From Levilinea saccharolytica (lineage in GTDB: Bacteria > Chloroflexota > Anaerolineae > Anaerolineales > Anaerolineaceae), in the NCBI RefSeq assembly GCF_001306035.1, contig NZ_LGCM01000039.1, positions 179,191 to 243,190 of the forward strand: a DNA stretch of 64,000 nucleotides. The letters run 5' to 3'. Positions 25,563-33,303 of the stretch are shown here, piece by piece (the first letter of the stretch is position 1; each line of letters starts with the position of its first letter). The notes under the pieces are model-generated. The model was not told the origin of the DNA, did no database searches, and saw only the letters and a list, made by a program, of their open reading frames with translations. Made by a program: the position numbers and the translations under genes.

Positions 25563-26576
25563 TCAGTCTTTATACGTGATGATATCCCAAAACCGCACCA
25601 TCTTCAGGCCGGGATAGTCCTGCACATCGCTCGGGTCCACCGTGATCGGCTCGCCCGTGAAAATCTGCACCCCCATCAGGTATTCATTGATGCTGCCGTG
25701 CACCAGCGACGTGGACCAGCGCGGGTTGATCTCGATGATTTTGTTGCCAATGTACTGAATCGCCACCAGGCCGGTGGTGCCCAGCGCGCCGATGATCTTC
25801 TGGTTGATGGTGTTGATTTCCGGGTGTTCCAGAATATGGCCGTGGGTGATCGTGCCAATTTTGGCCTCGTCGCGCGTTTTCACGCTTTGGAAGAGGATTT
25901 GGCCGTTTCTGCACACCATATTGGAATCAAAGTTGGTGTCCTCCAGATATTCCATCAGCACCAGCTTGGGAATATCGGTGCTGTTGGCCAGGATAGAGCG
26001 CATCTCATCAATCGTCATCTCCAAAAAGGACATCTTCTTGGTGAAAAGCTCGCGCGCCTTCATAGGCTCGTCCCGAAGGATCACAAACCCGCGCGACCCC
26101 GACCCGCGGGCGGGCTTGATGCACACCTTGCAGCCGCGCATCTTCTCCAGCCCCACCTCAAAATCGGCCAGGCTGTGCACCGCGTGGTAGCGCATCAAAG
26201 GCACGTCGGTGTGCTCGGCCAAAAAGTCAAACAGCGTCACCTTATCCAGGGCGATTTCCAGGGTATGCGCGTCGGTGGCCACCAGGGTGCAGCCCAGGGC
26301 TTCAAAGCGGTCGCGAATGGCCAGAGCGCGCAGGCTTTCGCCCTCCCCGGCCACAAACAGGTCCACCTTTTCCTGCTCCACCACGCGCAGCACGGCGTCC
26401 ATATAGCCCGGGTCTTTCTGCATGGGCAGCACATGAAAAGCGTCTGCAAAATGCCGCCCCACCGCGTCCGGGTTGGCGTCGCCCGCCACCAGGCGGTAGC
26501 CTAGCTTGCGGAACTGCTTGAACTTATATACCGTGCCGGGAACGTTTGCAACCGAAAAGAAAATGGTCTTCGCCAT
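25563..26576 (-). CDS. ATP-grasp ligase (ATP-grasp 5)
   Basis: This 337-residue ATP-grasp protein has the N-terminal AKTIFFSVANVPGTVYKFKQF, a LDKVTLFDFLA site, the lid KPARGSGSRGFVILRDEP and the metal site GNKIIEINPRWSTSLVHG. An AGGAG ribosome site lies 7 nt before the ATG. The tandem neighbour downstream shares NGxLLFxSVxTRxxxK and GSINEYLMGxQxxTGEPITVDP, so both arose by duplication. Two near-identical catalytic frames with diverged mid-domains suggest sequential ligations on the same carrier. No carbamoyl-phosphate or biotin-type accessory domain is present. Confidence 0.85.
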   Translation of the reverse strand: MAKTIFFSVANVPGTVYKFKQFRKLGYRLVAGDANPDAVGRHFADAFHVLPMQKDPGYMDAVLRVVEQEKVDLFVAGEGESLRALAIRDRFEALGCTLVATDAHTLEIALDKVTLFDFLAEHTDVPLMRYHAVHSLADFEVGLEKMRGCKVCIKPARGSGSRGFVILRDEPMKARELFTKKMSFLEMTIDEMRSILANSTDIPKLVLMEYLEDTNFDSNMVCRNGQILFQSVKTRDEAKIGTITHGHILEHPEINTINQKIIGALGTTGLVAIQYIGNKIIEINPRWSTSLVHGSINEYLMGVQIFTGEPITVDPSDVQDYPGLKMVRFWDIITYKD

Positions 26577-26603
26577 GATTCATCTCCTACTTGGAATGAT
26601 AAA

Positions 26604-27368
26604 TTACTCAACGATCTTGCGTTTATTGCGCAGCGCTGCTTCTTGATAGCGCCGCAGAGTATTGGCGGCCCGCCCCTCCACTGCGCGTACAAAGCGCACG
26701 TAAGGGCTGGTGACATCTTCCGTCCAACACACAGGATGGGTCAAAATGTGAATTTTCTCGGCAGCCGCCTGCTCCAATACTTCCACCAGGCGCCGGTAGC
26801 GCCAGTAACAAAAGGAATCAGAGCAGTAATCATATTGGCTCTGAAGCTCCGCCCCGTAGGCGTTCACCATCCCGGCCAGGGTTTCCTGGTCAAAACGCAG
26901 AGAATTATTGACCGAGGGGTTGTGAAAGGAGAAGGAGCGGATTTCCGTTTGGAAGGTTTCCTCCAGCAAATGGCGCTCCAGGGCCAAAAAATGCTCCAGA
27001 TCCGCCGCAGATTGGATGCGCTCGCCATAGAACTGCGGGTCAAAATGCAGCCCCAGGTCGTGACCCAGCCCCAGGATGGCCTTCAGCCGGTCATACACAT
27101 CTTTTTCCAGCGGGTGATAGCGGTCGCTGTGCAGCAGCACAAAGAAGGTGGAAACCACCCCCTCCTCGGCTTCAATCTGCGCCAGGCGCAGGCCGCGGTG
27201 CGGGGAGGTGTCAATGTCGTGCCGCCACAGGCACACCCGCCCCTCCGTGCGGTATTCTGGAAAACGCACAAAGCGGTAATTCTGCCGCGCCAGCTGCAGG
27301 CAGTGGCGGTAGTGCGCCTCGGTGAAATCGTCAAAATGGTACAAACTGCGGTTATCGCTCTCGCTCAT
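26604..27368 (-). CDS. Polysaccharide deacetylase-like protein (small, cytoplasmic)
   Basis: This 254-residue protein shows NodB-like landmarks: RHDIDTSP at 49-56 supplies the catalytic and metal Asp, LGLHFDPQFYG from 105 and ILTHPVCWTED near 215 could supply His ligands. There is no signal peptide. The gene overlaps the ATP-grasp 6 gene by 4 nt (ATGA) and precedes ATP-grasp 5, so a deacetylase-fold enzyme is sandwiched between ligases. This placement suggests it exposes an amine or removes an acyl group from a ligase product. Reaction not proven; some members of this fold act on non-sugar amides. Confidence 0.72.
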   Translation of the reverse strand: MSESDNRSLYHFDDFTEAHYRHCLQLARQNYRFVRFPEYRTEGRVCLWRHDIDTSPHRGLRLAQIEAEEGVVSTFFVLLHSDRYHPLEKDVYDRLKAILGLGHDLGLHFDPQFYGERIQSAADLEHFLALERHLLEETFQTEIRSFSFHNPSVNNSLRFDQETLAGMVNAYGAELQSQYDYCSDSFCYWRYRRLVEVLEQAAAEKIHILTHPVCWTEDVTSPYVRFVRAVEGRAANTLRRYQEAALRNKRKIVE

Positions 27369-28465
27369 TCGCCTTCATCCACCAAAGAGATATAACTGGA
27401 TTCCAACGCGCTGCGGCTGATGACCCCGGGTTCGTTGTCAATGCCGCGGATCAGGTAGGTCTCTTCGCTGCCGATGTCGTCGTAGCGTTCGCTGGCAGGG
27501 ATCTCCACCGGCTGGTTAAAGGCCAGCTTCAGATACGTCTCGGCCATATTGTGGTGGCCCACGGCGTTGAACACGATGGTGATCATGAAGAAGCGCCCGA
27601 TGTTGATCTCGGTGATGCAGGGCAGGCCGCTGCGGTCTTCTTTCAGATCAATGCTGAACATGCCCGTGGCGTGGGGGTCAATGCTCTGCACGGCGCGGGT
27701 GCAGATGTCGTTGACCACTGGGTTATTCACCAGCCGCCCGATTTGGGGGGTGGAGGAGGTGCCGGAAGGCATCAACCGCGCAAACAGATAGGCCACGCGT
27801 TCGCAGGTTTTGGCCAGCACCAGTTGGCCGTCCTTCCACACGCTTTGGAAGGCGTAGTCCCGCCCGGGGAGGTATTCGCTGAGCAGGAACATATTCTCCG
27901 GCACACCGCGCATCTCCTGCCAATATTTCACCCAAAAGCGCACCTGCTCCGGCTTGCTCACCGGCAGAGACCCGGCCGAGCCAGACCCCTTGCGCATGCG
28001 GCACCACAGCCGTTCCTGATCGGGGAACTGGGCGAAGGCCTCTTCCACACGGTCCAAATCCTGAATCGAGACCGTCTTGGCCATGCGGAAACCGTGCGCT
28101 TCCAGATGGGAGCTGAGCGTGAATTTGTCCTGGCACATTTCGATGGTGGCGTGGGAGGGCAGGAAAACCGGCGCATCCAGCCGGTCGCGCACCGCCGAAA
28201 TGCCGCGCACCTCGGTGTCGTTGTTGGCCACGATCAAATCCAGTTTTTCCGCCGCCGCAACCCGGTTGAGCGCCTCGGCGTAGCCCTTGCCCGAATCGCC
28301 GCGCGGCAGCAAATAGTTGCGTTCCGCCAGCGAGCGCGAAAGGATAAATCGGTCGGCGTTGCTGCCCACCAGCCGCACGGGATAGCTGCTGCGTTGGATG
28401 GAGCGGATCAGATTATTGCTTCCGCCGCCGCCAGCCCCTGTGATCAATACAGTTTTTTTGCTCAT
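27365..28465 (-). CDS. ATP-grasp ligase (ATP-grasp 6), CarB-like
   Basis: This 366-residue protein begins KTVLITGAGGGGSNNLIRSIQ, the Gly-rich pre-ATP-grasp fold of carbamoyl-phosphate synthase-like ligases. The sequence CQDKFTLSSHLEAHGF marks the DK site, RMRKGSGSAGSLPV the lid, and CITEINIGRFFMIT the metal-binding E-x-N. It is distinct from the other ATP-grasp proteins here. It starts 7 bp after ATP-grasp 7 and overlaps the deacetylase-like gene downstream. The family includes PylC-like and peptide-forming ligases; nothing in the sequence fixes the substrate. Confidence 0.83.
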   Translation of the reverse strand: MSKKTVLITGAGGGGSNNLIRSIQRSSYPVRLVGSNADRFILSRSLAERNYLLPRGDSGKGYAEALNRVAAAEKLDLIVANNDTEVRGISAVRDRLDAPVFLPSHATIEMCQDKFTLSSHLEAHGFRMAKTVSIQDLDRVEEAFAQFPDQERLWCRMRKGSGSAGSLPVSKPEQVRFWVKYWQEMRGVPENMFLLSEYLPGRDYAFQSVWKDGQLVLAKTCERVAYLFARLMPSGTSSTPQIGRLVNNPVVNDICTRAVQSIDPHATGMFSIDLKEDRSGLPCITEINIGRFFMITIVFNAVGHHNMAETYLKLAFNQPVEIPASERYDDIGSEETYLIRGIDNEPGVISRSALESSYISLVDEGE

Positions 28466-28472
28466 ACACTCC

Positions 28473-29768
28473 TCAATCCATCATCCAGCCAAACCCAAAG
28501 AAATTGACCAGCGCCGGAAGAGGATCATCCCACGAACCAACGCCGTCCACGAAATCAAAACTGATCTCGCGCAAATAATCGTCCAAATTGACTTCCCCGG
28601 CCTTCACCTGCTTCATCACGCTCCACAGGTCCATCCAGGGCAGCCACCAGCGCACGCCGTTCACCTGCTGGGGCAGCTCGGTTGGGGCCTGGCCGATGGC
28701 GTCCAGGTACTGCAAATAGGGCAGGTTCACCCCGCAGGCCGCGGTCAGGCTGTGCCATTTCCACAGGCGGTTGTTGATCTCCAGGAATTTCAGGCGTCCG
28801 TCGCGCGGGTCGCGCTTGAACTCCACCTGCGAAGCCCCATGATAGCCCGCCTGGCGCAAAAACGCCATGCCCTGTGCCGCCACCTCCGGCGCCTCACAGC
28901 TGATCCCCAGGGCGCAGGTTCCGTATTTATGATTGCCGCGCAGTTTATAGCCGGTGAACAGGCCCAACGGGCGCGTGTGGGCGTCCACATAGCTGCCCAG
29001 GGTGAACAGCTCGGTGTCTTCGCCGGGGATTTCTTCCTGGAACATCAGTTTAAAATCCTGAGCGCGTTCAAAGGCCTCACGGGCCTCGTCGGGAGTGGTC
29101 ACGCGCATCACCTGACAATGAAAGCGGCTGTAAAACTCTTTACCGCCGCGCGGTTTCATCAGACATGGATACACCAGCTCCGGCAGGCTGCGTTCGAAAT
29201 CCTCGCGCGAGTCCACATACACCGTATGCGGAACATCCACGCCCGCCTGCTGGGCCACCCGGTACTGCTCGCGCTTATCTTCCAGGCGCAGTTGGGTCTC
29301 GTAATTGGAAGTCAGCAAGAAAACCCGTTTCAGTTCCGCCTGATGGCGCACGAACATGGCCAGCAGCCGCTCGGCCGCCAGCATAAACAGCACCGGCGTG
29401 CGCCCTGTGCTGCGAATGCGTTCGCCCAGCCCGCACAATTCCTCAATGAAGGCCGCTTCGCCTTCCGGCGTCTGCTTTAAGAAGGGTTTGCATTGGTAAG
29501 GAATGGCATAGCGAGAGTAGAAACTGAGCGCCTTGGGGTTCGGGTCAGCCACCACCGCCTGAATGCCGTTGCGGCCCAGCGCGCGCAAATGCCCCAGCCC
29601 GTTGATCCAGGCCTCCGGCACCAGCACCGGCACAAAGGCCGTCTCTAACTGGCTGACCGCCTGCTGCACTTCGTCGCCCGTTAAGGGCCGCATGTCCCGA
29701 TAAGCCTGGCTCAATTGGGTAAGCTCGCGGCCTAAAGCGGCCAACACCGGATATTCCTGCTGCATCAT
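28473..29768 (-). CDS. ATP-grasp ligase (ATP-grasp 7)
   Basis: This 431-residue protein belongs to the same subfamily as ATP-grasp 2 and 3. It shares VPEAWINGLGHLRALGRNG, LEDKREQYRVAQQAGVDVP, CLMKPRGGKEFYSRFH, FQEEIPGEDTELFTLGSYVDA and EFKRDPRDGRLKFLEINNRLWKWHSL. A 45-residue N-terminal extension precedes the conserved start. The first ATG at 29768 overlaps the WbmS-like deacetylase stop by 4 nt; a second ATG follows at 29765. It shows that one subfamily was reused three times in the locus, at 12265, 16421 and here. Confidence 0.84.
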   Translation of the reverse strand: MMQQEYPVLAALGRELTQLSQAYRDMRPLTGDEVQQAVSQLETAFVPVLVPEAWINGLGHLRALGRNGIQAVVADPNPKALSFYSRYAIPYQCKPFLKQTPEGEAAFIEELCGLGERIRSTGRTPVLFMLAAERLLAMFVRHQAELKRVFLLTSNYETQLRLEDKREQYRVAQQAGVDVPHTVYVDSREDFERSLPELVYPCLMKPRGGKEFYSRFHCQVMRVTTPDEAREAFERAQDFKLMFQEEIPGEDTELFTLGSYVDAHTRPLGLFTGYKLRGNHKYGTCALGISCEAPEVAAQGMAFLRQAGYHGASQVEFKRDPRDGRLKFLEINNRLWKWHSLTAACGVNLPYLQYLDAIGQAPTELPQQVNGVRWWLPWMDLWSVMKQVKAGEVNLDDYLREISFDFVDGVGSWDDPLPALVNFFGFGWMMD

Positions 29769-30511
29769 GCCGAAAATTCCTCCCGCCAGCGTTCCCCATG
29801 TTCGCGGATGGTGCCCACGCGCGCGTCTCCGGCCAAACGCTCCAGCAAGTCCAAAAAAGCCGTGCGCGTGCCGGGGGCATGCTGCGCCAGGCGGTCCACA
29901 TCCTGCACCTGGGCCTGATCCAGGCGGGGAACCTGCCGCTTGAGAGCCTCATAGGCCCCCACATTCCCCGAATTCAAAGCAATATGGATGGGATGGAAGG
30001 CAAACACTTTCAGCCCAGGCATCTCCAGCCAGCCATCGGCCACACGCCAGTCCGGCTGCGGCTGGCTCATCTCCTGCGCGTCGCTCCAAAAACAGGGCAG
30101 GCGGCACAGCACCCCGCCCCCCACCCGAAAGGCCGCCGGGCGCAAATGGGGCACATAGGGCAGGAACAGCGATACATCATTCACCCAGGGGGTTTGCTGC
30201 ACCACACGGGCAAACAAAGGGGTGGACTGCACCAGTGCGTGGGTACGCAGGCTGACCGCCTCCGGCACCAGCGCGCACATGTGCGCCAAAACCGCGTCGG
30301 GGGTATCGCCGTGGGTTGAGCCCGCCATCAAGTTGGGATGCACACCCAGCTCAAACAGATCAGGGCGCTGGCGCAGACGATCCACCGCCGGGCTGGCGTG
30401 GGTCACAAACCAGGTGGCGGGAACCTGGGCCGCCGCCAGCAAACCGGCCACATGATCAATGACAAAATCGGGCGCCCAATCAATATCCAGCGTAATCGCT
30501 ACCGCTTCCAT
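29765..30511 (-). CDS. WbmS-like polysaccharide deacetylase family protein
   Basis: This 248-residue protein has VAITLDIDWAPDFVIDH at the N-terminus, with D9, D11 and D15 as candidate metal and catalytic residues. FELGVHPNLMAGSTHGDTP and SLRTHALVQS carry conserved histidines, and LKVFAFHPIHIALN closes the barrel. The pattern resembles WbmS from the Bordetella O-antigen locus, a cluster that makes a polymer of 2,3-diacetamido-galacturonic acid derivatives with modified termini. No signal peptide is present. The assignment to WbmS is from memory of the motif order and should be treated as family-level only. Confidence 0.65.
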   Translation of the reverse strand: MEAVAITLDIDWAPDFVIDHVAGLLAAAQVPATWFVTHASPAVDRLRQRPDLFELGVHPNLMAGSTHGDTPDAVLAHMCALVPEAVSLRTHALVQSTPLFARVVQQTPWVNDVSLFLPYVPHLRPAAFRVGGGVLCRLPCFWSDAQEMSQPQPDWRVADGWLEMPGLKVFAFHPIHIALNSGNVGAYEALKRQVPRLDQAQVQDVDRLAQHAPGTRTAFLDLLERLAGDARVGTIREHGERWREEFSA

Positions 30512-30521
30512 GCTTTATACC

Positions 30522-31190
30522 CTACCCTTCCGCCGTTCGTAATCGCCGCGCCGGGTTGCCCGCCCACACTTCCCCAGGCGGAATATCAGCCAGCACCACC
30601 GCGCCCATGCCCACCGTGCTGAACGCGCCGATCTGCAGACCGACTCTCACGCTAACATTGGCTCCTAAATAAGCCCCTGTCTGAATGTGCACGTTGCCGG
30701 TCAGCGAAACGCTGTTGGCGCAGCAGGCGTAGCGCTCCAGATGACAATCGTGGGCCACGTACGAATTGCCCAGAATGCACACATGATCTTCCAGCACCAC
30801 CTGCGGCTGGACAATGACCCCCGGCCCCACGTATACCCCTCGGCCCACCTGGGCCCGCGGGGAAAGCACCGCGTTGGGGTCCACCACCGTGGCCCAGCGT
30901 TCGGCGGGGATGCCCAGGGAATGCACGATGTCGCGGTAGACGCGCATCTTTTTGGCCGTGTACAGGCTGTTCAAAAAGAGCACGTCCTCGGGCAGCGTGC
31001 GCCAATCCTGCAGACTTCCCAAAACCGGCAGGTCAAAGCGGCTGCCCTGGGCGGCGTAGGCGTCATCCAAAAAACCCGCCAGCCGGGCTCCCGGCAGCCG
31101 TTCCACGCTTTCAGCTATTTGTATACCACTTCCCGCAGCACCTAAAACAACAATGGTCTGCGGTTTCGGTGATTCAGGAAAGGTCTTCAT
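30522..31190 (-). CDS. NeuD/PglD-like sugar O- or N-acyltransferase
   Basis: This 222-residue protein has an N-terminal Rossmann-like sugar-binding domain (TIVVLGAAGSGIQIAESVERL) and a C-terminal left-handed beta-helix built from hexapeptide repeats (AQVGRGVYVGPGVIVQPQVVLEDHVCILG, then VGMGAVVLADIPPGEVWAGNPARRL). This layout is that of PglD/NeuD acyltransferases, which acetylate amino sugars. The start MKTFPESP at 31190 was chosen over an upstream in-frame codon. It overlaps the DegT aminotransferase stop by 17 nt; an aminotransferase followed by an N-acetyltransferase is a common pair for making acetamido sugars. Confidence 0.82.
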   Translation of the reverse strand: MKTFPESPKPQTIVVLGAAGSGIQIAESVERLPGARLAGFLDDAYAAQGSRFDLPVLGSLQDWRTLPEDVLFLNSLYTAKKMRVYRDIVHSLGIPAERWATVVDPNAVLSPRAQVGRGVYVGPGVIVQPQVVLEDHVCILGNSYVAHDCHLERYACCANSVSLTGNVHIQTGAYLGANVSVRVGLQIGAFSTVGMGAVVLADIPPGEVWAGNPARRLRTAEG

Positions 31191-32310
31191 TTTTTCGTCC
31201 TTTTGACCGCTGCGCCGCCACAACCTGCGCCAGCCCAGCCGCCAATTGATCTAAATCGCGCTCTTCCATCTGCGGATAGAGGGGCAGCGTCAGAGACTGC
31301 CGGAAAGCGCGGTGTGAATTGGGCAAATCGCCGCTGCGGTAGCCGAACAGCCGCTGGAAAATGGGCTGGTCGTGCATGGCGTAGGTGCCCAGGGTGGATT
31401 CAATGTCCATCGCACGCAGATCCGCCACCATCCGGTCGCGGTCCAGACTGTCGTCCAGCAGGGTCACGAAGGATTGGTAAATGTGCCCGCCCCAGGCAGG
31501 CTCCACGGGCAGCTGCACCCCCGGAATATGCGCCATACGTTGGCGCAGCTCGCCAGCCAGGGCGCGCTTGCGCTCGATGAGCCAATCCAGCTTTTCCATC
31601 TGAGCCACACCCATCGCGCCCAAAATATCGCTGAGGCGGTAGTTATAGCCGGCCTCTTCGTACTCAAACCAGTAGCCGGTGCGCTTGCCGCCGTGGCTGC
31701 GCAGCAGTTGAATGCGCTCGGCCAGGTCGCTGTCATCCGTGGTGATCATGCCGCCTTCGCCGGTGGTGATGACCTTGCGCGGGTGGAAGCTGTAGGCTCC
31801 CATCGTGCCCATCGCGCCGCAGAAGCGGCCCTTGTAGGTCGTGCCGATGGCGCAGGCCGCATCTTCCAACACGGCCAGATTGTGGCGTTTGGCAATCTCC
31901 AAAATGGGATCCATATCCGCCGAGCAGCCGAAGGCATGCACCGGCAGGATCACCTTGCTGCGCGGGGTGATGCGCCGCTCCAGATCCGCCGGATCCATGG
32001 TGAAGGTGTCCAGGCAAATATCCACCATCACCGGCACAGCCCCCAACTGCACCACCACATTGGCCGTGGCCGGGAAGGTGAAATCGGCCACCAAAACCTC
32101 ATCTCCAGGGCCAACCCCCCAGGCTGCCAGGGCCAGGTGCAGTGCGGTGGTGCAGGAGCTGGTCGCAAAGGCGTAGCGCGCACCCACATACGCCGCCAGC
32201 ATTTTTTCAAATTCCACCACCTTGGGGCCCTGGGTGAAATAGCCAGTTTGCAGCACCTTGGCAATTTCTTCCAGCTCGCGGTGGTCGGTGTAGGGAATGT
32301 TCAGTCTCAC
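31174..32310 (-). CDS. DegT/DnrJ/EryC1/StrS-family sugar aminotransferase
   Basis: This 378-residue PLP enzyme would add an amino group to a keto nucleotide sugar. The Schiff-base Lys is K179 in GAYSFHPRKVITTGEGG; D150 in VLEDAACAIG pairs with the PLP ring nitrogen, and SSCTTALHLAL (51-61) holds the phosphate. The start is a GTG with an AGAGG ribosome site 5 nt upstream. Next to it are an NAD-dependent epimerase/dehydratase upstream, which could make the keto substrate, and a NeuD-like acetyltransferase downstream. Together they could build a second acetamido sugar, separate from the WbpE route. Confidence 0.9.
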   Translation of the reverse strand: MRLNIPYTDHRELEEIAKVLQTGYFTQGPKVVEFEKMLAAYVGARYAFATSSCTTALHLALAAWGVGPGDEVLVADFTFPATANVVVQLGAVPVMVDICLDTFTMDPADLERRITPRSKVILPVHAFGCSADMDPILEIAKRHNLAVLEDAACAIGTTYKGRFCGAMGTMGAYSFHPRKVITTGEGGMITTDDSDLAERIQLLRSHGGKRTGYWFEYEEAGYNYRLSDILGAMGVAQMEKLDWLIERKRALAGELRQRMAHIPGVQLPVEPAWGGHIYQSFVTLLDDSLDRDRMVADLRAMDIESTLGTYAMHDQPIFQRLFGYRSGDLPNSHRAFRQSLTLPLYPQMEERDLDQLAAGLAQVVAAQRSKGRKNEDLS

Positions 32311-32319
32311 AGGCGCCTC

Positions 32320-33285
32320 TTAAGAAAACCGCTTCAGGTAATAATCCACCGTCTCGCGCAGATCCGCCTCGCTGATCACCGGCGGTTCAAAGCCGATCAG
32401 CTCATGGGCCAGGCGGATGTCGCCGCAGTGCCGCCGCACGTCGCCGGGGCGCTGCTGCGAGTGGATCACCGGATAATCCGGCACACCCATCACCTCCAGC
32501 AGGCGCGCCACCAACTGATTCATGGTGATTTCCTGGCCGGTGGCGATGTTGAGGACTTTACCGCGCGTGGCGGCTTCTTCATATACGTGCACGAAGGCGT
32601 TGGCCGTGTCGCGCACAAAGATGTAATCGCGGGTCTGCTCGCCGTCCCCGTGAATTTCAATCGGCTGTTTGTGCAGCACGCGCTGCACCACAATGGGGAT
32701 GATCCCGGCAAACGTTCCCGGGTTCTGGCGCGGGCCAAAGTTGTTGAAAGGCCGCACGATGGACACGTCCATGCTGAAGGTGCGCCAGTAGGACTGCACC
32801 AGTTGATCCCCAGCCGATTTGCTGGCCGCATAGGGTGTTCGCGGGTGCAGGGGGTGGCCTTCGTCCATGGGCACATACTGCGCCGAACCGTACGCCTCGG
32901 AGGAGGAACTGTGAATCAGGGTGCCAATCGCCCCCCAGCGCGCCAGTTCGCAAAAGGTCAGGGCGATGTTGACGTTGGTGGTCACAGTCCAGGCCGGATA
33001 CTTCAGCGAGGTGGGCAGGGGGATCACGGCCAGGTTAAAGACCACATCCACCTTCTCCGCCTCCACCAGGTCGCGCATGGCAGCCAGATCGGCCGCGTCC
33101 AGGCGGAACACCTTCAGCCCCGGGTTCGCCTTGACGGCGTCTTCCAGGTTTTCCTCGCGCCCCAGGTAAAAATTATCCACCACAACCAGATTGGACGGGT
33201 TTTCTTGCAGCACCCGGTCCACCAGGTGGCTGCCGATAAAGCCGGCGCCGCCCGTGATCAACACGCTCTTACCCGTTAGTTTCAT
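32320..33285 (-). CDS. NAD-dependent sugar epimerase/dehydratase (extended SDR)
   Basis: This 321-residue extended short-chain dehydrogenase has the NAD-binding TGGAGFIGSH near the N-terminus, the SSSSEAYG catalytic Ser/Thr strand and the YAASK Tyr-x3-Lys pair. RPFNNFGPRQNPGTFAGIIP is the nucleotide-sugar contact segment seen in dTDP-glucose dehydratases and UDP-sugar epimerases. The ATG at 33285 was preferred because GGAG lies 8 nt upstream, whereas the GTG 6 bp earlier is too close to it. It starts 18 bp after the UDP-sugar dehydrogenase gene. Whether it is a 4-epimerase or a 4,6-dehydratase cannot be settled by eye. Confidence 0.85.
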   Translation of the reverse strand: MKLTGKSVLITGGAGFIGSHLVDRVLQENPSNLVVVDNFYLGREENLEDAVKANPGLKVFRLDAADLAAMRDLVEAEKVDVVFNLAVIPLPTSLKYPAWTVTTNVNIALTFCELARWGAIGTLIHSSSSEAYGSAQYVPMDEGHPLHPRTPYAASKSAGDQLVQSYWRTFSMDVSIVRPFNNFGPRQNPGTFAGIIPIVVQRVLHKQPIEIHGDGEQTRDYIFVRDTANAFVHVYEEAATRGKVLNIATGQEITMNQLVARLLEVMGVPDYPVIHSQQRPGDVRRHCGDIRLAHELIGFEPPVISEADLRETVDYYLKRFS

Positions 33286-33303
33286 GCTCACATCTCCACA
33301 AAT

